Shown here: piece after piece, positions 36,110-48,019 of the stretch | Layout of the letters: each line of letters starts with the position of its first letter | How positions within the stretch are numbered: position 1 is the first letter of the stretch | Assembly: GCF_052324685.1 (NCBI RefSeq) | Contig: NC_135223.1 | Location: forward strand, 22,695,369-22,759,368 | From: Brachyhypopomus gauderio | Taxonomy: Eukaryota > Chordata > Actinopteri > Gymnotiformes > Hypopomidae | Direction of reading: 5' to 3' | Length of the DNA stretch: 64,000 nucleotides | Made by a program: the position numbers and the translations under genes | Notes under the pieces: generated by a model | What the model was told of the DNA's origin: nothing | The model's database searches: none | The model's input: only the letters and a program-made list of their open reading frames with translations

Positions 36110-39100
36110 ATGTGGAACCAAGGTACGCTGCTCCATTATCCATATGAGTTTGACAGCAGTGAGCTGTGTTATTCTTGTTAGCCAGGCTAAGCTAACGTAG
36201 GACATTGCCTAGCGTTCACGTAGCCCTCAGGACGCTGAAGCTAACCGGCTAACTCACTAGCACGGCTGTCCTAACTGGTCAGCAGTTTGTTTATGTTTAT
36301 AAAGATGATACAGGTTTATAAAGTTGATACAGGTTTATAACGGACACCTATTTGATTGCCACAGGAAAAAAACGACTGCGTTTTCATCTCAGGCAAGACA
36401 GCTGAAAACAATTGATTTCAGTATCTAAACACTGTGGTCGTGGGTAGTGGACATATGATGATGAAAGAACAATAAAACATAAATATTTGATTTCTCTTTA
36501 TACGAGTCAGTAACGTAGCTGCTACGTTTTGGTCCAGCTGAACGAGAAAGGGCTAACTAGACCCAGATTAAAGGGAATAATTAATATGTGAAGAAACTGA
36601 AGCCATACATGAACACAAAACACCTTTAAGCAAGAGAAAAGGTGAATGCAGCTAATAACAAGGCTGTCATTCTTTTTGAAAGCTTGTTACTTTGCCCATT
36701 GCATCTGTGTTCCTCATTAGATATCTTATAATGGAACTTGCTCAGAAATAAGATGACTAATGTCATCTAGCTACTGTTGCTGAAAGTTTTTATCCTTTTT
36801 AATGCACTTTTAATGCATTGGTGTCCATATTCCTTGCCAGGCTTGCACAAGCTTGCACTAGAGTGATGGTGTTTCTCACAGTATCCATGTTGTTGATCGA
36901 TTGCTTTAGGAGCTTGATGGTACAGGTAATTTTTTATTTTCTTTTATTTTTTTCTTGCAGGATCTTATGGAGAGGCCAGTATGGGTGGAGGTTACACACA
37001 GTCACCAGGGGGCTTTGGCTCACCCGCTGCATCCCAGGGAGGAGACAAAAAAGGGGTCAGTCTTTCTTTTTTTGAAGTGTGAAACATGGGCAGCCTACTC
37101 TGCCCACAGCAACTGAACATTTGCACAACGTGCATGTTGTTTTACTAAATGCACCTTCTTCCATCATGTCTGAATTGTATAGAGAACCCGGGCCCAGCAG
37201 ATAGTTCCATGCACTGTGTCTCAGCTGATGTCTGCAGCCCAGGCAGAGGATGTGTTCCGTGCAGGCGAGGTCGAGGTTGCTCAAGTAGGTTTCATTTCTC
37301 ATTTCTGTACTTGTTGTTAAAAATATCTTGTAGTTTGTTTCCCACATGCTTTCATTGCTATCGGACGTCATGCAGTTATTTTTTAATCTATAGAACATCT
37401 ATGAATGCTCTAATGAAAACTTCCTCCGTGCACTTTTTAACTTGTCGTTAATCTTATGAGTTTTGCGATTATTCTCACTGGGGTGTGTCTGACCGTGTTT
37501 CCGTTACCAAGGTCACCATTGTGGGGATCATCAGAAGCACAGATAAATCCATGACCAACATACAGTACAAAGTGGATGACATGACGTGGGCTCCTATGGA
37601 TGTGAAGCAGTGGGTTGACACGGAGGTAGAGGCAAAGTTCTGCAAAATCAGCCATTGTGAAACTCCCTGTACAATAGATAACTTAAATGAAGTCAGTTAT
37701 ATGTACTGTAAGCTGTGGTTTTTATACCTTACAGTGAAACCTCTTTCTCCCAGGATCCCAACGTGGACAGTTCAGTCATCCCTCCGAACACGTACGTCAA
37801 GGTTTCTGGCAACCTGCGATCTTTTCAGGTCAGGACCACCAGGGAACGCAGAAATGACACCACGGGGGTCGATACGTTGTAGCACCGTTGTGTGGCTGGA
37901 AGCGTCTGCTGTTGCTGTACCAGCTTCGTTTGCCTGTTGTTGGAACATTGTCTTTGCATGTGTTTAAAATAGTTTTCAAATTTTATACAGTTATGTAATG
38001 CTATTCAATGTGTTGTAGTGTACTTTAATTCTAACAGGTATAATGTGGTTATTTGGTATAATTTGGGTATTATTTCTGGTAATTGTGTTGCTATTTTTGG
38101 CCATAGTCTGACAGGAAGACTGAGTGGTATGCAAATTATAATGATCTGAGTAGCTGAGTATAGTATATTACAGTTACTTTGATATGCAAGACTTGTGTTA
38201 TTACACCTTATGCAATTTGATTGTGTGATCAATAAGGAGACTTTCTTAACTGCACTACTGTCAGTATGCAAATTCTGTTGTGCAGATCTGGAAGGTTTGC
38301 AAACATGCTCAATATAAAAACTTGCTTTTCAGAAGTGTGGAAGTTCTATAAACCTTAAGGAACAAGTGGACATTACGTTGTCAAAGTAATAAACTAAAAT
38401 AGCCAAGATTCAAAATCTGCAAGAACAAACATTTTCCCTCTTTTTCTATTTTCTTATTCTTTCAGCTTCCCTTTTGCATGGTACAATAACCTTTACAAAT
38501 GATGAACTTGTATGGTCTGGAAAGATTGTTAAAAAGTCTGTAAAGCAGGGGTGGCCAACCCGTCATAGACCAAGAGCCACTTTTCTTATTGCGTTACGGC
38601 AAACATAGCCACATCATACATGGGCGAGTGTAGATTATTAGCTGTGAAGACAGTCAAATGCGTGTTTTCCACTACGCCGGTTTTAAAAGTATTAGTGGCT
38701 CGCTAAGCTTGTAAACAAACCGCGCACCACGAAGATGTAGCAGTGTGTTGCCCCGTTCGTGCAAGTGAGCCCACGGACCGGCTGGGGAGCAGCATTAAAC
38801 CATGGCAAAGAGCCGCATGCGGCTCGCGAGCCGCGGGTTGGCCACTCCTGCTGTAAAGGGTCTTCTTAAAATTGCAAGAATTGCAATTGTAGGTTCTGCC
38901 AAGAAACTTTGGTACTGAAACATTTTTGTTTGTTTCCTAGAATAATAGGTCTTTGGTAGCGTTCAGTGTCCGGCCATTAGAAGACATGAATGAGATAACG
39001 TCACACATGTTGGAGGTTGTGCAAGCTCATATGCTGCTCAGCAAGCCACAGACCACGGTGAGAGAAACCACCCCTGTCTACAAAACTATACTCCTTCCTG

Positions 39101-40555
39101 TACATACATGTGTTCGTACTTTTGTACTTTTACATGTTTGAAAATGTGGATGTAGAACTGTAGTAAACTGGATGAATAATCTATGAGATTATCAGGTGAA
39201 GTAAGGATACCAGTGCATAAAATAAATCTGTTTTGTGCACCGGTACACTTATTTAACCAAATTTTGGTGCCCTTATGTAGTGGCTTGGACAAAACTTATG
39301 GCCTTTGTGTGCGCTTTGGTATTTTGCCAGATGGGTGGAGGGGCAGTAGGACTGAACAGCAGTATGGGACCTGTGTCACGCCCTGGGATGAGTGGCATGG
39401 GCATGAGTGGGAGTTACTCTGGTGCCGCTGCCTTGGCCAATAATGGGTTGAGTCCTAATCAAAATCAGGTAAAATATGGCACGATAAATAGCTGAATGGA
39501 AAAGTCTTTAATTAAATTTCTTTGGTCAATGTCATGATATGGAGGTTTCAAAAACACTGCATGCATGTTGTATCTTGCATGTATACTGATGTCTTGGCAG
39601 AAATGGAATTTATATTATTGCACCCAGGATGTGATTGTATTCTGGTGTCTGTTGTGTAGGTTTTATCTCTGATAAAGAGCTGCCCAGAGCCTCAGGGCAT
39701 CAGCATACAGGAGCTGAAGCAGAGACTAAGTGGTATGAACATCACTGTTATCAGGTACCAATCAACTTTTTTTTCTTTACACCTTTTCATCATTTTAGCA
39801 AGATTGTATTTGGGATTATACCCGGTTGGTTGGGCTCAAGCCAAACACCATTTGGAATGATGTTTTTGTGCTGGTGTCATCTGGTGCTTTCGTTTGATTA
39901 TCTTTTAAGGTTTGGGGTTACAACTTTGAGCTGAAGTTGTTGGGTTCCCCTTAAGACTTCCTCTTTTATCTCTTAGGATTTTATAGTCTTACACATAGAA
40001 TTAAAGTATTCTCACTATTCTGCATTTGAGCTGAATTTGTGCTGAACATAATCAATTACTTAGTACACACATCTATTTGTACATACATGACTTAAATGTG
40101 TATTTAATTGAAAAAGATTTCTAAAAAATTAAAACTATTACTAATTTTTGAGTACCTTCCCCTTGACATTATACAAAAGTCAATACTTGGTGGTGTCAGG
40201 GCAACAGCGAACCTTTTTTTTTTGTTTAAAATTCTGATGGTCAAATTGTGGCTTTTAAGAACTCAAGAGACTCACATACTTTGTCACCAGAAACCTCTTT
40301 CAACTGTGCTAATATCCTGTTCCTCTTTCATATGAAATGTAGAAGGCATTTGTATTAAACACACAATAATAATGGCTTTCCTCCTGGGTGCTACGCCACA
40401 GCACTCTTATGGTGCTCTTGAGCACTCACTTATAGAGCTGTTGTCTCACTAATCATTGTATTTGCAGACAGGTTGTGGACTTTCTTAGCAACGAAGGACA
40501 TATTTTTTCTACCATCGATGAGGACCACTTCAGATCAACGGATCAAGATGGTTGA
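36110..40555 (+). CDS. rpa2: Replication protein A 32 kDa subunit
   Basis: RPA2 is the middle subunit of the RPA heterotrimer that coats single-stranded DNA in nuclear replication, repair and checkpoint signalling. Exons: 36110-36122, 36961-37055, 37183-37284, 37512-37625, 37754-37828, 38941-39057, 39331-39468, 39660-39754, 40468-40555. The sum is 837 nt, 278 residues, near the usual 270. The N-terminus is Gly/Ser-rich with the [10 protein letters not shown] segment that carries the CDK and DNA-damage phosphorylation sites in mammals. The OB fold (DNA-binding domain D) follows: [53 protein letters not shown] and [16 protein letters not shown] Met/Gly/Ser linker precedes the C-terminal winged helix ([13 protein letters not shown] to [17 protein letters not shown]) that binds repair partners. 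The first coding exon has only 13 bases. Intron 5 carries a MITE. Confidence 0.97.
36123..36960. other. rpa2 intron 1
   Basis: An 0.84-kb intron after the tiny first exon, ending in a long T/C tract and TTGCAG. Nothing else was recognised. Confidence 0.6.
37829..38940. other. rpa2 intron 5
   Basis: A 1.1-kb intron that contains the 305-bp MITE at 38546-38850; the remainder is AT-rich and featureless. Confidence 0.65.
38546..38850. mobile_element. hAT-type MITE, 305 bp
   Basis: The left end is CAGGGGTGGCCAACCCG and the right end is the complement of CAGGAGTGGCCAACCCG, so the inverted repeats differ at one base in 17. Flanks CTGTAAAG at 38538-38545 and 38851-38858 give an exact 8-bp target duplication. 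The interior has an AGCCGCATGCGGCTCGCGAG hairpin-like segment near the right end. No coding capacity. Confidence 0.88.
39755..40467. other. rpa2 intron 8
   Basis: A 0.71-kb intron between the two exons of the winged-helix domain. No recognised element. Confidence 0.6.
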
Positions 40556-41011
40556 AAGACCTTTCGTTTAAGAATGAAGAGACGTGAAAGCTTTACCATC
40601 TCAATCTGCTCCTCAGTTACTCAACCATGTCATTCATCTGTTCTAGCACATTATCATCAGTAATATAATGTTACTACACCTTTGCCAAGAAAAAGCAGGG
40701 CCGAAGAGCTAAGAAATAACCACCCAGTTCAGTTTTAATAGAGCATTCGGGCTGACAGTGTGTTTATATAGGCAAATTAACCGATATTGGGGTTAATTAG
40801 ACAATATATGACACAGTAACAACATTTTTCATGTATATACACATACTTTAAACTCAGACGTTTTCTGTTTCTTATGATTGTGTCGTAAGAGATTACAGTG
40901 ATTTAGTTTTGCTGCCTACTAAATCAAACTTGATTTTTCAGAGTACATTTAAATAGCATTTCACTGTTTCAGCTTGGCTTCCATCTTCAATTTCCATTTA
41001 ATTATGTTTGT
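40556..41011. other. Tail-to-tail gap between rpa2 and themis2
   Basis: 456 bases between the stop codons. I find no AATAAA for rpa2 inside it; the first plus-strand AATAAA is at 41014-41019, on top of the themis2 stop codon. On the minus strand ATTAAA (40734-40739) is the likely themis2 signal. The two 3' UTRs therefore probably overlap. Confidence 0.5.
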
Positions 41012-44000
41012 CTAATAAAACATGATACTGTCATGAGCATCTCTGATCAGTTCTTCCAAAGTTTCATAGTCATGTTCGCTGTCTGAAGATGTGTTTTCTG
41101 TTTGAAGAAGAATGGGGGTGGGACTTTTAGACGGAGTACATATTTTAAAATGTGTAGAATTGTAAGGTTTCAGTTTTAAAATTAAGGTGTGCAATAGGCA
41201 TGACGCCCTTCCTGTAAGATTTACAGACCTTTTTGTTCCTGTTTCTGCTTCCGTGGGGTTGTCACATATGTATTGGGTGAACTCGTACTCAAAGAGAGAG
41301 ACTTTCTAGGAACCACTGGAGGAGGAGTTTTGCTCTGATTGGCATAAAGAAAGGAAAATGAAGTGTTTTGTTTAATTTTTTTTAAAGATCAAAATCCCTA
41401 TTTAACCTTGCTCAAGAAAAAAATATATGATTTCAACTCAGTTCTGATATGTTGAGAGGAAGAATGAGAAAAGGCTTACTCTGTCTGGTTTTGTAGGTGG
41501 TGGAGGAGGACTCCGCCTTCTGAAGGTGGCTTTTGTGTGCTCGAGAGACAGCGTGGTCAGATGTTTTGTGAGATTGCCAGGTTCTGTGACCGACCTAGAA
41601 GCTTTAGGCTCAACCTCTGATTTTGAGATTAATGATTTACGCTTAGGAGGGCGTGGTGGAGGTGCCTCGTCTGTCCAAATAAATTTATGATATTCATGGT
41701 ACAAGTGATCTGTAATTTCAGTAATGCCCTCTGTGTAAAACGCAGGGGTCTGACTCGTATGCCAGGGCAGGGGGTCAGAGGTCAGTGAGAAAGACATTTG
41801 TAGCCAGCGGATAGGCAGTTCAAAGCGTTGCTCTGGATGTTCAGGCAGACTGGCTAGTACTGTGGCCTCCTCAATTGTATGTTCCAGTTGCAGTGCTGAT
41901 AACCCCACCAGTGGATCCTTTTCCAGCACTTTATCACGACTCACCACTTTAACTTCCAGTGGTAACTGGAAATGCTGGACCAGCTCTGTTAGGCTATACT
42001 TCCTCTTGTCTGGGAGTTTCTCTGCAAAGTTGGCTGGCGTGAACAGAGGCATGCAGATCTCCCTGTCCTCCGCTTGACCCTCAATATCATCATCATCATC
42101 ATCATCATCTGTGATTCTTCTGCAGATCAAGCTCTCCACTTTTGACACAGCACTTAATTTGCCTGCTAGTACTTCCACATCCTGTAGCTTCAGGACTTCT
42201 AGCTGTTCCCCAACACTGAGAGCAGGCACTCCTTCCTCCTCAATTCCCTCACAGTTTTTTGTCACACTCACTGTCAAACTTGGAGTGCGCATGGATGCCA
42301 AGTAAAGCTCGAACACTGAGCTAAACTCTCTTGCTTTTCTCCGCATTTGGCCGCCGTAGACGTGTGATAGTAGGAAGTACTGCTGGGCTTTTCTCCCCTT
42401 TGGGGTGCATGCTATCGTCATTGCAGTTTTGCCCCACCCATGCAACACTATGTTTCTGCCTTTTAGCAGCTCTTTGAACCAGTGGCAGCAAAATAACTGA
42501 CTATTCTCAGGAGCCTCAAAGATTTCGGCCATGGTAGGAAAGCCTTCTTTCGGCTGATTAGGCACCTCAGCTATTGATATTGGAATTACAAATTTTAAAT
42601 CTGTATTTTGCTCGGTCACATCAATCACATCCACCTCCAGACTGGATGGAAACTTCACTATATCCTTTCTCACTGTGAAAACAGCAATAACAACCATTTG
42701 TTAAACACCGAAGCTGTTTCCACAAACAGAGCGCCAATGAATAATACTATTATACGAGCCAGACAGACAGTACTCACTGTGCATGATGCCTTTAATTTGA
42801 TAGACAGGGGTAAAAAACAAGGGGCTGCCACATGTGTTTGACTTTGTCTTGCGGAAGCGTCGCCGCCGCAGTCTGGATGAGAGCATGATCTCGTGAAGAG
42901 AGTATCCACGATCGCTCTCACACTCGTAGAACTCACCGTGACACGAGAGGGGGATGTGTACCTCTACTGAGACCCCCTGATTTCCTCTCAGCTGACAGCG
43001 ACTGTAGCTCTCCTTACCCTCAGAGTGCTCCACTGTCAGAAGGGTTAGCTCACTTCCAGATGGTACTGTGAAGTCATTTATAATCAGCTCACTTCCACTG
43101 ATGAAGGTGAAGGAACCACAGGTGTCCACAGCAAAAGGCTGAAGGCCTACCATCTCCTCCATTGAACTGTATGGCAAATCTTCAGGAACTACTTTGAACA
43201 GACCTAATAATGTCCACGACAGAGTGAATAGTTCAGAAACGAATAAAAATGATTAGTTTCAGACTGACTTAATAGAGATCACGTATTGTTAGAGGTACCA
43301 CCAGGGGTCTGTTTAAATATTAAACGTGCACATTGCTGTAATTCACCTGAAGTTCATCACATCAAAACAATAAATATGACATTTCTATATTTAATCACAG
43401 AATTCTACCAAAAACGTTGGGTACATTTTGATCCTATGCACCAATTTTGGCTTTCATTTGTGCTAATTCATTTTCTCATGGATTGAACAATGTAATGGTT
43501 TTCTCTATTTACAGACTCACCTGAGTGGTTTAATGGTAGTTCAAATGTGGCATTAGCACCAATGTCATCACAACAGACGGACAGGAGTTCTAAACCAATG
43601 ACCTTCACAAAGTCTCCAGTAGACAGGCACACCTCACTCCCTGACACTTCATACACCGAGCCTACAAACATATAGTCAATTCATACACATTAAATACATC
43701 TTATAAACCGAAGCTGTCCGAAGTGGCCCATGCACCAACTTTGGGTTGGCAAAAACCTAGGGGTATAATGATATATCCGTAATGTTCGTAAATGATCTCT
43801 GTTTCAATAAACACATGGGTTTTAAAACAGAACTGTAACCCATCTGCAGTGAAAACGGACACAAATTTTAATGTTAGTTTGCCACACTATTTTCTATTCT
43901 AAGGAAATAACATAGTTTTTGAAAAAGCTGATTAACTTCTCAGTTTTCTTTTATGCAAATAGAACCGAGGTCGCGTTTGCATAACTTGCTATCTTGTTAT

Positions 44001-44468
44001 CGTTGGACAAAATAAGTAATTAAGGCCACAAAACATCTAGATAAATTAGAGGTTTTAGCAAAGTGGCGGCCAATTATTACGAATTCTCAATAAATAAATA
44101 AACAAATAAACAAGGTCAGCAAATCTACAGGTGCATGTTGATTAATGAGCACTATTAACACTATTAATAAAGTGCAGCATAGTTCTCACGTAGCCTATTT
44201 GTTTTCTAGTTTCGTTCAACAGCAAGAGCTGATCCTTCCAGATACACACGGTTCTGTGGGACCTGGTGTATAATAACGAAGGTTTGCTGAATCTACACGC
44301 AGATCCTTAGACGGGAGCCACTGGCTGGGCTTGGACCGGAGGTCCGGTTGAATCGTACCTACCTTGGAAATAAACACCCGAGCAGATTTGCAGGATTCGG
44401 GGTAATAATGAGACGTCCAAATTGGTTATGTATTCCTGCAGGGATAAAACTCCTCTAATGTCATCCAT
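41012..44468 (-). CDS. themis2: Thymocyte-expressed/selection-associated protein THEMIS2 (ICB1)
   Basis: THEMIS family proteins carry CABIT domains and act as adaptors of antigen-receptor and innate signalling; THEMIS2 is expressed in B cells and myeloid cells of mammals and binds GRB2. Exons on minus: 44363-44468, 43521-43661, 42778-43203, 41480-42672, 41229-41334, 41012-41097. The sum is 2058 nt, 685 residues. The start is MDDIRGVLSLQEYI, followed by [23 protein letters not shown], the start of the first CABIT domain. The second CABIT lies in the long exon 4 (from about LFTPANFAEKLPDKRKYSL). An eight-Asp run coded by a GAT repeat interrupts it before that segment. The C-terminal third is Pro/Lys-rich with SH3-type motifs (SPPPPPTKPDR, TPPPVVPRK). 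The last exon adds SDSEHDYETLEEL, a tyrosine-based tail. THEMIS2 rather than THEMIS is preferred from the rpa2/ppp1r8 neighbours. Confidence 0.92.
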
Positions 44469-44944
44469 GCCCGAAAATGATCTGATTGCACGTTTTATCA
44501 GAAGAGAATTGAAAAGATCAAATTGTATTTCCGCTTCTGCATAAGTAGCCTAGACTTGTGTGAAAAACTATGAACTTCCTCATGACACACTGTGGTTTCA
44601 TCTTAACGTTGTCTACCGTTTCGTTTCTATATCAGAAAATCGGCAAATCAGATTACCATCAATTATTTAAAATAATCTCAGATTTGAGATTTAAATTCGA
44701 AAATACCACAGTAATGCAAATCATGTGCCCACAACATGCTTTAAGTGGCACATAAAAATGTTATATATAGATACGACATAATTACTCGGTGCATTATTTA
44801 GTGCAAATTACTACCACCACCACCAGCAAAATACAACAACAACAACGATAACGATACTACTACCTCAGCTATTGATACTGGAATTACAAATTTAAAATCT
44901 ATATGTATCTCTACTACTAATAATAATAATAATCTTATTATTAT

Positions 44945-45035
<91 letters not shown>

Positions 45036-45256
45036 GCAGTAGTATATTATAGCATAGTATAGTAGTAGTATTTTGCTGCTCTTGGTGGTGCAGTAGTAGT
45101 ATTTCTCTTGTAATGTGTCATACCTGCTCTGGACGGTAGGTGGCAGTACGCGCGTTTGAAGGTGCGACGCGCCAGCGAATCTAACAGGAGAGGACGAGAT
45201 TACCCAGAGTTCCGCGCGCTCTTATGAATGAAGAATGTAGCTGGCGTGCTAGCAAG
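44469..45256. other. Shared upstream region of themis2 and ppp1r8
   Basis: A 0.79-kb head-to-head promoter region. It contains a trinucleotide microsatellite (about 44905-45040). The last 120 bases, next to ppp1r8, are CpG-rich and look like its promoter and 5' UTR. Confidence 0.6.
44905..45040. repeat. Compound trinucleotide microsatellite (CTA/ATT)
   Basis: Runs of AAT, then ACT, then ATT units in series, about 130 bases, with related CTA/GTA traces on either side. Confidence 0.93.
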
Positions 45257-47912
45257 ATGGCCAAAAGTGCTCCTGCAGACATCCCAAATTTCGATTGTCC
45301 CTCGTGGTAAGGGATTTCTAAAGCGCTCCTGTGATTTCATTCGATAAATTGCACGTTTAGGTGAATATGTGATAGTTTCGCCGAAATGCTTCGCTAGATA
45401 ACGTGTTTGCCGAGAGGTTTGTGTAGCATCTAGCCTCATTTGCTAGTTAGCCTGCTAGTCACTCACTCATGAACTTACAGACTCAGATGAATCTTCACTG
45501 CTGCTGCTCTGGAAGATCTCCACCCCCCCCCCCCCCCCACCAGTTCCCACCGCCAGCCAATACGGCAATAATCTTTATTTCTTAAAACCTGAGTAGTGTT
45601 CATTAGATGTAAGAAGTCTAATTACAAAGGTCTTGTAAGGTGTGTGGACAAGAATGTTATTGGTGGTGGTGTACTTGTTTACAATGGTGTATGTGTTTGT
45701 TTACAATGTGGTTGTGTTATTTCAGGGCAGGCAAACCTCCACCCGGACTACATTTGGACGTAGTGAAAGGAGAAAAGCTGATTGAGGTAGTGTAATACCG
45801 TTGGGATCATCTCCAGATGGGCTAAGGCCTTAAGGCTATACACACCTGCCAGCCAGGTTCTGGATGTTGCTTGTCTGATACCTTATAAAAGTCTATTTAC
45901 ATTTTAGTATAGACCATCTGTTGCTATTCACAAAATCATCAATTTGTTGTTGGCCGTTAGCAGTCAGTGTTCCTATGTTCAGAAACTAACCACATATGAC
46001 CAGAATGGATGGTGGTTGATGGATTGTGACAAACTGCACTCTTAAAAGTAAATGTGTACTTAATAAATGTGCTGTTTACAGCAGATGTTCCTGATTTTGA
46101 GTGAGTGGTTTCATGAAAGATTTTAGTACAGTTATCATACAGCTTATGAACATTGTTACACTCCCTCAGGGGCTGAAACAGCGATGCACTAGATACTACC
46201 TGACTGTCTGCTGCCCAGTTGGTTTTTGTACTGGTGCACTTCAGTGGCTGTCAGGTCCAGAGTGGTGCTATAGGAGACATAAGCCCCTGAGATTTAAGCT
46301 CTGAGTGCAAAGTCATTCACTCAGGTGTTATGACTCAGGGACACATCAGATGTGCAAGTACTTATTCTTTACTGCAGTCAGCAATACCAAGGATGCATCA
46401 AACTGGTATTTGTGTGCACATTATTGTCATCAAAGTCATGATGTATTCTGTTAGTATTAATGCTTATTACTAATGTCTTAGTCAAAAAGGGGGTGAGGTA
46501 TGGAGTTCTCCAAAACAAATCCCTACTACCTGGTGTTTTTGGCAGAAACTGATTATTGATGAAAAGAAGTTTTACTTATTTGGGCGGAACCCGGACATCT
46601 GTGATTTCACCATCGATCACCAGTCCTGCTCACGAGTGCACGCAGCCCTTGTTTACCACAAACACTTAAAGAGGGTGTTCCTTATTGACCTCAATAGTAG
46701 TAAGTCAACCCATGCTGCATTAAAAAATCGCACCACTAACTGTAAACTATAGGCTCCAATAGTGGGCAGCACTGAGTGTGTGTGTGTGTGTGCGCGTGTG
46801 TGTACTTTAGCCCATGGCACATTCCTTGGACACATTCGCCTAGAGCCCCACAAGCCTCAGCAGGTTCCCATCGACTCCACCATGTCTTTTGGGGCCTCCA
46901 CACGTGCCTACACCATCCGCGAGAAACCTCAGAGCCAGGCTAACGTGGGCACGGGGGACAAAGCAGGGGAAGACGAGGAGCTGAAGGGTCTGCTGGGTTT
47001 GCCTGAGGAAGAGACGGAGCTTGAGGTGTGTGTGAAGTCTTTATTTCAAATCGTATTTAAACATGGTCAGTCATGTTGCTTCTGGGTGATCATAATATTG
47101 TTCCTGCTTTCATGTTGTCATGTAATTGTGTGTTTCTTTCTGGATCATGGAAGAATCTGACCGAGTTCAACACCGCACACAATAAGCGCATCTCCATTCT
47201 CACCATTGAAGAGGGTAATCTGGATATCCAAAGGCCAAAGAGAAAAAGGAAAAGCTCTAGGGTGAGCTTCAATGAAGATGAAGTGATCATCAATCCAGGT
47301 GAGCACAGTGTGTCTGCAAATGTACAGAATTATTGTCATTTGTTTACTTAAAATGTTCCACTTTGTGCGGTATTACCCTTTTTGACACCGTGACCTTTAA
47401 CCCATACAGAGGATGTTGACCCCTCCGTTGGACGCTTCAGGAACATGGTACAGACGGCTGTTGTTCCAATGAAGGTACATGGTGGTATCATATACATGTG
47501 TGTGCTAAATTGTCAACATCCCGGTGTCCACGTATTTACATTTTTCTCTTTCTCCCAATGACAGAAAAAGAAAATGGAAGGTGGTAGCATTTTGGGAATA
47601 GATGACGGTGCCATGCGCCATGTGCATAATTTCCCCTTGAGAGGCGGGCTGTATGGGGACCTCCCTCCCAGCAGCCATGACAGTCGCCCCACGGGGGCCC
47701 CGGGCGGAGCCGCCATCTTGGGAGGACTGCCATTACCCAACCCAGCCCCAGAAGTGGACTTGGCCCCAGAGCCTCCTCAGCCTCCCGTCACCCTCAACCC
47801 CACCCCTATGTTGGGCCCCTTTGCACCTGAGGGCCTCAGTGAGCCTCGTAAGAAGAAGTACGCCAAAGAGGCGTGGCCTGGCAAAAAGCCCACACCATCT
47901 TTACTTCTCTAG
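45257..47912 (+). CDS. ppp1r8: Nuclear inhibitor of protein phosphatase 1 (NIPP1)
   Basis: NIPP1 targets and inhibits PP1 in the nucleus and links it to splicing factors (through CDC5L/SF3B1) and Polycomb proteins. Exons: 45257-45306, 45726-45786, 46546-46699, 46811-47025, 47154-47298, 47410-47474, 47565-47912. The sum is 1038 nt, 345 residues, close to the 351 of human as I recall. The FHA domain runs over about residues 30-140 (YLFGRNPDICDFTIDHQSCSRVHAALVY, LNSTHGTFLGHIRL). A nuclear-localising PKRKRKSS precedes the PP1-docking RVSF motif at residues 196-199. The C-terminus ends KKKYAKEAWPGKKPTPSLLL, matching the conserved PP1-inhibitory and RNA-binding tail. I chose the ATG at 45257 for its good context (A at -3, G at +4); an in-frame ATG at 45224 in weak context would add 11 residues. 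Possible poly(A) signals: 48045-48050 and 48440-48445. Confidence 0.97.
45787..46545. other. ppp1r8 intron 2
   Basis: A 0.76-kb intron inside the coding region before the FHA exons. I see no genes or clear repeats. Confidence 0.6.
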
Positions 47913-47985
47913 TGGCCACTGCTTCTGGACAGTGACTGGCTCTTTTGAGTGCGAGACTAATTAATGAACTTCATGGATAGATCGA

Positions 47986-48019
<34 letters not shown>

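Noticed and set aside
41213-41229. A 17-base intron in themis2 (GT at 41228 to TTACAG at 41213)
   Set aside because: Too short for a vertebrate intron. The acceptor AAACAG before 41097, with its pyrimidine tract and correct phase, gives a proper last exon.
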